The translations under genes were made by a program, and so were the position numbers. The notes beneath the pieces were generated by a model. That model did no database searches. It was not told the origin of the DNA and worked only from the letters and a program-made list of their open reading frames with translations. 64,000 nt of DNA. Source: Charina bottae (lineage: Eukaryota; Chordata; Lepidosauria; Squamata; Charinaidae). The DNA lies in assembly GCA_023362775.1 (NCBI GenBank), contig JALMGJ010000012.1, positions 19,977,501-20,041,500 on the forward strand, given 5' to 3'. This document shows, piece by piece, positions 53,943-63,148 of the stretch; position 1 is the first letter of the stretch, and every line of letters begins with the position of its first letter.

Positions 53943-54538
53943 CCGGAGGCGGCCAAGGGGAGAGCAGGCGGCTCTTCGCCCTGCACCGCCCTGCCACTCG
54001 CGTCCCGGGCCCGCGCCCTCGCCTGGATGCCGCGGAGCAGCGCCATCTCCAGCCGCAGCAGCCCCTGCAGCCGTTCCTGCGCCGCCTCCGACAGCGCCGC
54101 GTCCCGGGCCAGCAGTGCCTCCCTGCCGCGCCGGGCCTCGCTCAGTGCGCTCGGAGAGACGGGCCTGAAGGGGCGCAGAGGCCGGAGAGGGAGCCCCTCC
54201 GTCTCCCCTTCTCTCCCTGCCTCGCCCGCCCGCCGGGCGCGGAAGCGCAGCTGCCTTGATGTCAGGTGCTGGCGGCGCGCGGCCAAACTCGCCCAGCGCC
54301 TGGATGCCGCTCCTTACTGCCTTCCTTCTTCTCTCCCTCGCCGGCACCCACCACCCCTGTCCCACCTCCGCCCACCCTTCTCCTCCCTCCCCTGATGGCG
54401 CTGGCCACCAGAGTTTGGGGGCGGGATCCAATCGCGTGGAAGGGGCGGGGGTGAGTTCAGCTGCAGTTGAGCCACGCTCAAGGGGCCAAAGAGCCAGATC
54501 TGGCTCAAGAGCCGCCATTTCCGACCCTTGTCCCAGAC

Positions 54539-55364
54539 CATGCTTGCCTGTAATTCCAGGTGTCGTCTGACTACCCACCTTAGCATTCCAATCTCCTGTA
54601 ATGAAAATAACATCTCTTTTTGGTGTAAGAAAAAATAACATCACATCACTGTGATGTTAAATGGCTTACCCTGAATTCGAATTGAGATCATTCTATCGTT
54701 TTTTGGATTGTATCCAAGCACTGCTTTAGCACTTTATTATTAATTATGAAGGCTACTCCATTTCTTCTGTGGTCCTCTTGTCCACAGTAGTAGATCTGGT
54801 GGTCATCTGATGTGAAGTGGCCCATTCCAGTCCATTTCAGTTCACTGACACCTAAAATGTCTATATTTAATCTTGACATCTCACCAATAACCACATCCAA
54901 TTTGCCCTGGCTCATAGATCTTACATTCCAGGTTCCTATGGTGTGTTGATCTTTAGAACATTGGATTCGTCGTTCACCACCAGCACCGTCGGCCGCTAGC
55001 TGTCCTTTCGGCTTTGAGCTAGCTGCGTCATCACATCTGGGGCTAGTTGAACTTATCCTCTGTTCCTCCCCAGTAGCATTTTGACCATCTTCTGACCTGG
55101 GAGAGTCAGAAGATGACTCTCAAGAGTCCCATCTTCCGATGGTATACCGACATATCTCTGGTTGTACTGATCCATTTAGTTTTCATGGCAAGAATACTGG
55201 GGTGGGTTGCCATTACCTTCCCCAGGGATCGTATTTAGTCTGACCTCTCTGCCACGACCTTCCCGTCTTGGGTGTCCCTTCACGGTTTAGCTCATGGTTT
55301 CATTGAGGTGCTCAAGCTCCAGCACCACGACAAGGTAACGATCTCCTTTGCTGGACTATTGTAT
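54539..55364 (-). mobile_element. BovB LINE, 5' part
   Basis: The minus-strand frame 54688-54915 reads SQGKLDVVIGEMSRLNIDIL, GVSELKWTGMGHF, then EDHRRNGVAFIINNKV, the start of the APE-type endonuclease (E of SELKW is catalytic). GDWNAKVG lies near 54585. To the right are the BovB 5' sequences (complement of GGTAATGGCAACCCACCCCA). It ends at the TSD AAGGTTGTAT (55365-55374). Confidence 0.93.
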
Positions 55365-55374
55365 AAGGTTGTAT

Positions 55375-56215
55375 ACTCTCCCCTTATTTATTCAGCCTGG
55401 ATTGGAAGATGAGCATGGTTTTAAAAGTGGAGGAAGAAACATCAATAACTTGCGCTATGCTGATGACTATATTCTGATAGCTGAAAATGAAAATGACATG
55501 CAAGCTCTAATAATGAAAGTCAAGGAGTATAGTTAAAAAATGAGACTCAGTTAAATAAAAAAGACTGAACTAATGACAGCAGGTTAGTTAGAACTGACAG
55601 TTAAGATAGTGAAATGGTAGATACTGTAGATTTTGCCTTTTAGGATTGACTAACAACAGTAAAGGAACCAACAGTCAAGAAATACATCACAGATTAGCAC
55701 TTGTTAAGATAATAATGAAGACCTTGGGAAAGATATTCAGATGCCAGGATATGTCTATACCTACAAAAATCAGAATCGTGCCATGGCATTCCCTGTGACA
55801 CTCTATGGAAGTGAAAGCTGGACTTTGAGGTTAGAAAGAGTATTGATGCTTTTGAACTTCAGTGTTGGAGAAGACTCCTGAGAATACCGCGGACAGCCAA
55901 GAAAACAAACCAATGGATCATCGAACAAATCAACCCAGAGTTCTCACTCGAGGCACAAATGACTAGGCTCAAATTATCCTACTTTGGACAAATTATGCAA
56001 AGACCCAGCTCTCAGGAGAAGGCTCTAATGCTGGGAAAGGTGGAAGGAAAGAGAAGAGGACGACCAGCAGCAAGGTGGAGGAACTTAGTTAATAGTGGCA
56101 ATGGGTGCACTATTGGAAGGCCTAAAGGGCCAGGTTGGGGCCAGATCATCCTGGAGAGGGCCAATCTATGTGGTCCCTAAGAGTTGAACCTTACTGGATG
56201 GCACATAATCAGTTA
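55375..56215 (+). mobile_element. Outer RTE-like LINE, right segment
   Basis: Starts within RT: SPLIYSAWIGR-type broken frames, then DEHGFKSGGRNINNLRYADD (catalytic ADD) and MQALIMKVKEYS at 55400-55536; later YGSESWTL near 55805 and TRLKLSYFGQIMQRPSSQEK, then KVEGKRRGRPAARW at 55959-56100. Ends at about AGTTGAACCTTACTGGATGG. It shares its sequence with 13591-14400. Multiple frameshifts. Confidence 0.88.
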
Positions 56216-56639
56216 ATTGAAGCATCTAGTTCTGGTCTCAGAATAAAACTTCTTTATAAATCTCATGTCACAGTCCTATTTTAAAATGTCTTCATTCAGT
56301 AATGTTTCCAGATCTTTGCAAATTTAACAACTGGAGCCTGAGGGGCTTCCCACCTCCTCCAAACCTTTTCCTTTTTTGTGTCATGTCATTTAGATTCTAA
56401 ATTGAAGGACACAAACTATTGTTTATTGTTGAATGCACTGAACAACAATATTCTGACTGATCTGGCTTAATGACTAGTTTTCACTGATATTGTAGTACAT
56501 CTTGCAATCCTATACCCTGGGCATAAGTTGCACTGAATGCAGTGGAACTTCTATTATGATATAGACTTGCAATTTTAAACTAACTGTATGTATGGTCCTC
56601 ATATATACCAAGTCACAATCCAGGGACTCTCCGTGGCTT
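56216..56639. other. Intergenic, nothing recognised
   Basis: A short ancient repeat trace near 56500-56545 (TTGCAATCCTATACCCTGGG). Nothing else. Confidence 0.4.
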
Positions 56640-56800
56640 AAGTAGAGTATAAAACCAAATATAATATTGTTGTGGGGAAAATAGGAGGAGAAAGGAGTAT
56701 TAGGAATGTTCATCACCTTGAGTTATTTATAAAAATAATAAAGGCGGGATAAAAATCAAATAAACAAGTAAATAAATAAATAAATATCCACAGTAATGCA
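56640..56800 (+). mobile_element. SINE 3' portion (24441 type)
   Basis: GAAAATAGGAGGAGAAAGGA, then CCTTGAGTTATTTATAAAAA, AATAAAGGCGGGATAAAAAT and an (AAAT)n tail match the complement of 24450-24540. The head is missing or decayed. Confidence 0.75.
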
Positions 56801-57029
56801 ATTATAAAACAGTAAAACACCACCACCCAAACAGAAAACTCCTTACACCAAAATGTATTGATGTAATTTGACACCCAAGTGACTTGTAAATTCTATACCT
56901 ATTGCTACAAAAAATATTCAGGATTTTGCAAGTGTTCCAAAAGAGCAAGAGTAAAGTGCAAGTAGTGACAAAGAATTGGACATGGACATTTTGGACACAT
57001 CCTTATGTAAAAAGTACCAATAGAAAACT
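56801..57029. other. Intergenic, nothing recognised
   Basis: No supported feature. Confidence 0.4.
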
Positions 57030-57245
57030 ACCAGAATACCTGGGCAGCACTTAGCTGAACTTGATAAGACAAGCAGGGTCAGATCTAGTTAGTATTTAGA
57101 CGGGAGACCACCAGGAAATCCCAGGATTTAGACAAAACTAGGACACTGGAAAAACATCCTGCCAAATAAAAAGCATTCTGTCTTGTGGCCACGAAAACTA
57201 CATTAACTGGTCCATGAAGTCATCAGCTTGATTTAAAGGAAACTT
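57030..57245 (+). mobile_element. 5S rRNA-derived SINE
   Basis: ACAAGCAGGGTCAGATCTAG then TTAGTATTTAGACGGGAGAC and CACCAGGAAATCCCAGG follow the 3' half of 5S rRNA (AAGCAGGGTCGGGCCTGGTTAGTACTTGGATGGGAGACCGCC pattern). The tail has CTACATTAACTGGTCCATGA and AGTCATCAGCTTGATT. Confidence 0.88.
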
Positions 57246-57560
57246 TATTCTTCACAATGAAAAATTCCCAGTGGAAAACCACCAAAATACAAAGATTTTA
57301 TACGTATCATCACAATCTTCATTTAATGAAGCAACTAAAATCAAGCAAAACCATCAGGCCACCTCCAAAACCCCACGTACAACCAATCCTACATGGAAAA
57401 TAACGCCACATTTTTTCTTCTAAAGTGAAGGAATCTAGGACAGCACTGAAAATACTTGCTTTATGTTTGGATTTTTTCCTCCCACTTCCATTAAACCATT
57501 TCATTCCTTTGAGTGATTCTAGGTGGATTTTAATACCATAAGCTGAGTTACGCATGTATT
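57246..57560. other. Upstream of LMAN1, nothing recognised
   Basis: AT-rich until the CpG-rich promoter begins. Confidence 0.4.
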
Positions 57561-57589
57561 CAGGTTACCTTTCCTTTTCTCCTGACAGG

Positions 57590-58078
57590 ATTTTGGCTTA
57601 GACCTCCCACCTGGACCGACCGCTTTTCAGAGGCCAAGGACTACAACTCCCATCACTCCCCACCCCACACGATGCTGCTGGCGGGGATGATGGGCCCACG
57701 CCAATTAAGAGAAGCGAGCCACCCACGTTGTATTTCCCTTTTGCCGATCGACCCTCCCCACAGCAGCCACATGCATGGCGAAAACTGCTTTAAACTAGTT
57801 CATTCTTATTCATTATCATGGAAACGCTTTTTTCAACGCCGAAAAGACACGGAGCGACCGTTGCCTCCAAGTCCGAAATGACCGCTCCACCGGTCCCGCC
57901 CACTTGCTTCGCTTTCTGGGCGTGGCTTGAAGGGGGAGGGCCGAGGACGACACGCCCTCTGCGAGCAAGCTGCCGTGCTCTTTGCCCTTTGGCCGTGGGA
58001 GGCGCCGCCCTTCTGGCGCCTGGACCAATCAGCGAGCGCCCTGTTGGCCCAGCCGGGTTCCATGTAGCAGAGTCCAAG
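57590..58078 (+). promoter_or_regulatory. LMAN1 promoter / CpG island and 5' UTR
   Basis: Marked rise in GC and CpG directly upstream of the LMAN1 ATG, with no obvious TATA box. Visible sites: GGACTACAACTCCCATCA at about 57641 (resembles the ZNF143/THAP11 motif), GGGCGTGG boxes near 57918, and CCAAT at 58025-58029 within GGACCAATCAGCGAGCG. The CCAAT is followed after 9 nt by CCCTG, a weak match to the ER-stress element CCAAT-N9-CCACG. The start of transcription cannot be fixed by eye. Confidence 0.7.
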
Positions 58079-58316
58079 ATGGCAGCGCTCTGGATGCAGA
58101 GGGGTGGCTCGGCGGCGGCCGCGAGGAGGCTCTTCGTAGCCGCGCTCCTGTGCCTGAGCAGCCGCTTGCTTCCCGCGGCAGACGCCACCGGCCAGGCGGA
58201 AGGCGGCGCTCCTACTCCCGCGGGACCTCACCGGCGGTTCGAATACAAGTACAGCTTCAAGGGACCGCACTTGGTGCAGTCGGACGGATCGGTGCCCTTC
58301 TGGGTGCATACGGGCA
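58079..58316 (+). CDS. LMAN1: LMAN1 (ERGIC-53) exon 1
   Basis: LMAN1 is a mannose-binding type I membrane lectin that cycles between ER and ERGIC and, with MCFD2, carries glycoproteins such as coagulation factors V and VIII. This exon gives an arginine-containing N-terminus and a hydrophobic signal sequence (LFVAALLCLSSRLLPAADA), then PHRRFEYKYSFKGPHLVQSD and GSVPFWVHTG, the start of the L-type lectin domain, almost identical to human by memory. ATG 58079 has A at -3 and G at +4. The frame stays open upstream to 57818, but that extension has no homology I know. The exon ends after one base of the next codon at a GTAAGT donor; exon 2 is not in the window. Confidence 0.95.
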
Positions 58317-58322
58317 GTAAGT
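58317..58322 (+). promoter_or_regulatory. LMAN1 intron 1 splice donor
   Basis: GGGCA/GTAAGT, a consensus donor. The phase (one base of an Asn-type codon left) agrees with the human exon 1 boundary as I recall it. Confidence 0.9.
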
Positions 58323-59119
58323 ACCAGTCATTCCCGAAGAGGGGAGCGGGGCTTCATTTGACCCCGTGATCGGCTCAGGAATCTGCTCTGAGGGTCAGCG
58401 ATTAGCTTTGGAGCACAGCTCGGGAAGGGAAGAGTGCCTCTGTGCATGTGCAGAGCGCATCTGGTTCGTGTTTGCGGCTCAGCTCGGCTTATCCGGGGGT
58501 CGTGGCGGGCTTGTAGGTCAAGGAAGAGATTTCACTTGCAAGCCTTAATAGAAACTTGTCGAAATGATTTAGGAGAGTGTCAGAAAATTGATTCGTGGTC
58601 TTATCTATAAATATGCCATCCAGCCCCTGTGGCCTGTTGCCTCATCTCTCCTTAATATAAATCTTGAAAGGAATCGACATTTTTCACTGATCTGCATCTA
58701 CCTATGTATTCCTCCATTCTTTTGCCCCTCCGTGTACTTGGTGTTTGTATTGGGCTGCTCCAAAACGTTAGTAAGGGGGAGCAATGACAGACTACTTATA
58801 GCAGTGAGTTGTAAAGCATTCTTTCCCAGGAGTCCCAGTTGGGGATGAATATTGCAAAGAGTCCTGTGGTGCACACAGATTTGATCCAGCAAGGCATTTC
58901 TTAATGAACGTGCATGCTTTTGAACCATTTAGCCCAAACATGTTGCCTTGTCCTTCGCAGATCCAACCTCTGAATCCCTAATTTCCTGTCTTTGAGTGTA
59001 GAAATTGGCAAAGGAAAAATGGTTACTTGACCCAGAATGAGATACCTTAGTAGGACACAAAGTGTTAACAAGTTCTTGTCCATATTTGTGTTCAAATAAA
59101 AACCAGATTGACTGCATTA
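58323..59119 (+). other. LMAN1 intron 1, first part
   Basis: CpG-rich for about 200 bp, then ordinary intronic DNA with no repeat I can name. Confidence 0.6.
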
Positions 59120-59127
59120 CTCTATAC

Positions 59128-59261
59128 CAGTTTTTTTTCAAATTTGACAACTTTAAGATGTATGGACTTCAACTCCCAGAATTCCCCAGCCAGCATTCTG
59201 GCTGCTGAATTCTGGGAGTGAAATCCACACAGCTTAGAGTTGCCAAGTTTGGAGAACACTG
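59128..59261. mobile_element. hAT MITE, CAGTGTTTCTCAACC family, in LMAN1 intron 1
   Basis: TGGACTTCAACTCCCAGAAT, then GAATTCTGGGAGTGAAATCC. The left end is decayed to CAGTTTTTTTTCAA; the right end is AGAACACTG. TSD CTCTATAC/CTCCATAC (7 of 8). Confidence 0.9.
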
Positions 59262-59328
59262 CTCCATACAAAAATAGCAGATTCTTGCTACGTATGATAT
59301 GGTGAGTATATGCTTGCTGCTCAAGTGA

Positions 59329-59640
59329 TGATTGATTGATTGATTGATTGATTAATTATTTGGATTTATCACCGCCCATCTCTACCATGGTAGAGATTAT
59401 AGTCTCTGTTGCTGCTGATTCTGTGAGGTCTCATGTTAGATGAGTGGAATGAGAAGCCTCAACAATCTTGTCTGTGCTACGTTTACACAGATTTTTCATT
59501 CCTCCCTGCAAGTAGACCCCCTCCTGCTGCTACTCTTTCCAATTCCACACTTATTTAACATTTAACCGCCCAGAGTCCCCCTATGGGGAGATGGAGCGAT
59601 GATATAAATCGAATTATAAATAAAATTAATTATCACTGAA
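59329..59640. repeat. (GATT)n run and retroposon tails
   Basis: About six GATT units at 59331-59354, then ATTTGGATTTATCACCGCCC (minus-strand retroposon tail type). At 59565-59630, ACCGCCCAGAGTCCCCCTAT and GATATAAATCGAATTATAAA look like a + strand SINE 3' end. Confidence 0.55.
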
Positions 59641-60151
59641 AAATCTAAAAATAGCCTGCATCCTTCTTAAGGGAACTAGATTAATTCAATCATTGAACCC
59701 ATACTCTTCTAAATCTCCCATATTTAGAGAAGTCTCCAAGCCCTTTTGTTAACAGCTTTCCTTTATAGTGGGTGATAACATTCTTGGCACCTCTGCCTTT
59801 GTGGCATAATGTAATTGGCACAGGTACTATAATGTTTTATTGTAATTATACATTCACCCTTCAAAAATCATAGTGTGGTTAAATTAGAATGTGTAATACA
59901 TTTAGGTTTTCAGGGCCTGCTGGTAGAGTAATTTTATTTCAGCTATTTACTGTTTCCACCAGGAATTCTGCTATTTTCCAAGGCAGGTGACTAATAATTA
60001 TCTTTCATTATATGAAATAAGCCATATCATATGGTATTTAGGTGAGGTGTGAATGTATTGCAATAAGAGATTCTGGCCATTGGACTCCTGGTTTCTTCAG
60101 GGAATCAAATTCATTTATTTCTTCCCACTCTACTTTGGAATTACTCTATTA
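59641..60151 (+). other. LMAN1 intron 1, nothing recognised
   Basis: No exon-like ORF with LMAN1 character; no nameable repeat. Confidence 0.5.
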
Positions 60152-60163
60152 TATAAGATGGCT

Positions 60164-60496
60164 GGGGGTGTGGTGGCTCAGCAGGTAAGACGCCAGGCTT
60201 GTCGATCGGATTATCGCAAGTTCAGAGGTTCGAATCCCTAGCCCTGCGTGCGGAGTGAGCTCCCGCACTAGCCCCAGCTCTTGCCAACCTAGCAATTTGA
60301 AAGCATGCAAATGCAAGTAGATGAATAGGTACCACTTCGGTGGGTAGGTAACAGCGTTCCATGCACATCATGCGGTCACATGACCGTGGAAGCGGCTTCG
60401 GACAATGCTAGCTCTTTGGCTAACAAACGGAGATGAGCACCGGCCCCTAGAGTCGGTCACGACTGCACAAATGTGCGGGGGGAACCTTTACCTTTT
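60164..60496 (+). mobile_element. tRNA-derived SINE, full length, in LMAN1 intron 1
   Basis: Sense copy: head GTGGTGGCTCAGCAGGTAAG (A box), AGGTTCGAATCCCTAGCCC (B box), TCTTGCCAACCTAGCAATTT body, GAGTCGGTCACGACTGCACA tail ending GAACCTTTACC. A 12-bp TSD, TATAAGATGGCT, lies at 60152-60163 and 60497-60508. Confidence 0.96.
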
Positions 60497-60508
60497 TATA
60501 AGATGGCT

Positions 60509-61633
60509 AAATTCGAAATGCTATCCCTGTGCCGTTTCTATGTATTTTATAGCTAAAATGTCTTTTGTCTGTGTTGATGTTCATCACATGTGACTGCAGG
60601 TTGAGAGTTCATATTCCACCATATGGCTAGGATTTGTGTGACCTGATGGCAAATGTGCTAAGTGGGATATAGCAACGTAATAACATGCTTTCACTTTTTC
60701 TTTAGCTCATCTAGTCTTGAGGTTAAAGATCAGATTTTGAAGAGTGACTTGGTCACATATGCCATTATAATATAGGGTGCAAGTATCAAAGTATGACTGG
60801 ATATTTTATGTTCATCCAATATGTAAAACTAAACTGATGTCTTTAGTTTTTTGCCTGTCAATTCTTGATATTTATCATTCAGTTTCCTATTCTGTGTAAC
60901 TGAATCAAATTTTGGAACTGAGAGTATACACTGTGGCTGTATGGTGATGTGTCACTCTTTACAGAATGGGACACCACCTCGTCCTGCTTTACATCATGAC
61001 CAGCAACAACCATTCCCTGTACACATCCACACTTTTAAATTGTTTATCCATCCTGATTTATAACAAACTATTTACCAGATGCTGATAAATGGTTGTTGCT
61101 TTTGAACTGTTTTTGTTGGGCTGATCATGATTCTAGGGTTGGCTTTTTTTTTTAAAAGAGCATGTTGACTTTTTGTCACTGATTAAATCAACACTTGGAA
61201 CACAACACAAATTACCTTTAATATTAACTGCAATTACTGGACAAAAGCTAGCATTTAACCTAATAGGCTTGTAAATTAGAATGGAGGAACAGTTAAGAAA
61301 GTGCTGTGCCAATATTTAAAAACAATTTTGAATAATATTGAGAATGATTCCTCAACTAACACAAATTGTTGCCTATTGGCACGCTTCCTCACACCTCCTG
61401 GAATATAGTATTGGAATTGAGGAGCAAGATTTGGTATGTGTTTACTGTAGCCTGTAAAATGTAATATAAATCCATATTATGACCTATGGCTAGCCTGCAT
61501 TTCATTTATGAAAATTGATCCTGTGAAGTCTGTTTTCCAGACTCTGTTGTGCACAGTAGGAACTTTGCACAGTGGTATTTTTTCACTGTTATGTGATTAG
61601 GGCTTTCTTTGCATTAGGTTCTGAGTTCCCTTA
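60509..61633 (+). other. LMAN1 intron 1, nothing recognised
   Basis: Searched for the lectin-domain exon 2 and did not find it. Confidence 0.5.
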
Positions 61634-61641
61634 GTCTACGT

Positions 61642-61757
61642 CAGTGTTTCTCAACCATGTCAACTTTAAAATGTGTGGACTTCAACTCCCAGCTGGCTGG
61701 GGAATTCTGGGAGTTGAAGTCCACACATCTTAAAGTTGACAAGGTTCAGAAGCTCTG
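61642..61757. mobile_element. hAT MITE, CAGTGTTTCTCAACC family, in LMAN1 intron 1
   Basis: Left CAGTGTTTCTCAACCATGTC, inverted halves with TGTGGACTTCAACTCCCAG, right end AGAAGCTCTG slightly changed. Exact 8-bp TSD GTCTACGT at 61634-61641 and 61758-61765. Confidence 0.93.
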
Positions 61758-61765
61758 GTCTACGT

Positions 61766-62483
61766 GATCCTGAATATCTGTCTCTGCAAGACAAATGCAG
61801 AAGTTAACTGATGTGAAAGAAACAGGAGTGTCTATATCTTATTTATTCTGTGTTGCTTGTTAATCCTGTTAATTGTGATGAGTTTGAGAGAAGCCAGCAA
61901 CCCCAAATTGCCCACTGAGCTCCAAGATCGTGTGGGGCTTGAACCTGGATGTTCCCAATCAAAGTCCAAGACCTTAACCACTACTGGCTCTCTGCATTAT
62001 GCTACATTGTTGTTGCTGGATATGCCTGATTTATGCCAGGTCTAACTCTACAGTATCCACAAACTAGCGGTTTGTGTTTCCACATCCCAGAATCTAAAAT
62101 GTGCCCCGGTGCCTAATGTTTACAAGGCTGGAGCTACAGTCTTACAATGTGCAAAGCTGACATCAAGTTCCAAAAGCACACTCCTCCCCAGCTCAGAAAT
62201 CTCTTTTAAATTTGAAACCTGGGAAGTGCCTAGGAAAATAGCTATTTCTGAACTAAAAAGCAGGTGTGGTCAAAAGTGTATATGCAAAGCATGTTCTCAT
62301 TCTTGCAGACCTTGAAGTAGTGTGGGGAACCTGAAGCCTCCCTGATTATTATGAACTTCAGCTCTCAGCAGCCCTTGCAAGCATTTCGTATGATGTCATA
62401 TCCTGCAAACTGAAGTTCAGCAACAGCTGAAGAGCCACCAGTTCTGTTGACTTAAAGAGATGGAAACAAGAAAGAGTATACAT
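61766..62483 (+). other. LMAN1 intron 1; possible MITE remnant near 62315-62380
   Basis: GTGGGGAACCTGAAGCCTCC then GAACTTCAGCTCTCAGCAGC is a one-sided MITE-like trace. GATCGTGTGGGGCTTGAACC near 61927 is tRNA-SINE-like (AACCACTACTGGCTC nearby). No exon. Confidence 0.4.
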
Positions 62484-62488
62484 ATTAC

Positions 62489-63148
62489 TGTTAGGTGATG
62501 GTTAACTATGCGGGGTTCCAGGCAATGAAGTAATCCAAACAACGTGTTGTAAGGCTAACAATATCTTTATTGATAGCATAAGGCAATAATGGATGTATAG
62601 TGCATTATTGCAAAAAGGTAAAATCAAAGCATAAGCAGAGTTCCATCACCAGAAGTGAGGAAAAAAAAAAACATCATGGTCTGTGCAAAGACCAGGCAAA
62701 GACCAGGCATGATTACAGTTCAGATACAAGTACATGCAGATAGCAGCCTACATAAAGAACAGAAGACATATATGTGTAGAACATAAGTATAAAGGACTAC
62801 CCATGGTTCATAGCTCACATGTGATTGGTTTAAACATGAGCATCTCTTTTAGTATAGCATTTCTGGTAGTAATTGTACTTACTATAAAGCGTCACATGAT
62901 GGCAGTGTTGTGTATTGGCCTTTTTTTTTGTTTTGAGAACGATTCTGATTACGGGTTTATTTTGTCTAGCTAGAGATATCTCAGCACCTGCCATCTACGT
63001 CTCAGATGTTTTGAGAACCAAACTTACAATGCGGAAAACAATGTAGATTGTTTTCACTTGTATTTTTCCACTCTCTGGCCAGACACAGTGGAAGAAAATG
63101 CCATGCGTTTAATTCTGCATAGAATGCTTTAACCAAATAACCTTAACA
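62489..63148 (-). repeat. Second copia element, 3' LTR
   Basis: 660 bp from TGTTAGGTGATGG to CCTTAACA, with a minus-strand polypurine tract GGAAGGGG at 63149-63156. It shares the ATTATTGCAAAAA..GTAAAA..CAAAC/GCATAAGCAGAGT block with the first copia LTR but is otherwise diverged. The left flank ATTAC (62484-62488) would be one TSD copy; the partner is outside the window. Confidence 0.88.

Larger units (their letters stand above)
52219..54530. mobile_element. Large GC-rich non-autonomous hAT element B
   Basis: Left CAGGGGTCGGCAAACTTTTT, right GAGCCGCCATTTCCGACCCTTG. Exact 8-bp TSD TCCCAGAC at 52211-52218 and 54531-54538. 2312 bp. The ends match those of element A in reverse order. The interior contains five modules at the left, a 200-bp inverted repeat pair and a coding-like segment. 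No transposase is recognisable, so it needs a transposase from elsewhere. Confidence 0.94.

Noticed and set aside
52733..54644. Long frames of 156-410 codons in both strands of hAT B taken as one gene
   Set aside because: They cross the internal inverted repeat, MITE modules and, at one end, BovB sequence. Only the 53440-53745 spacer looked coding-like and is listed cautiously.
57818..58078. In-frame N-terminal extension of LMAN1 from an ATG at 57818
   Set aside because: The known protein starts close to 58079, that ATG has the better context, and the upstream codons lie in promoter-type GC-rich DNA without homology.
57790..58309. Minus-strand frames opposite LMAN1 exon 1
   Set aside because: Mirror frames of a CpG island; no protein character.
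60164..60250. A functional tRNA gene
   Set aside because: A and B boxes are present but the cloverleaf is degraded and the unit is the head of a SINE with TSDs.
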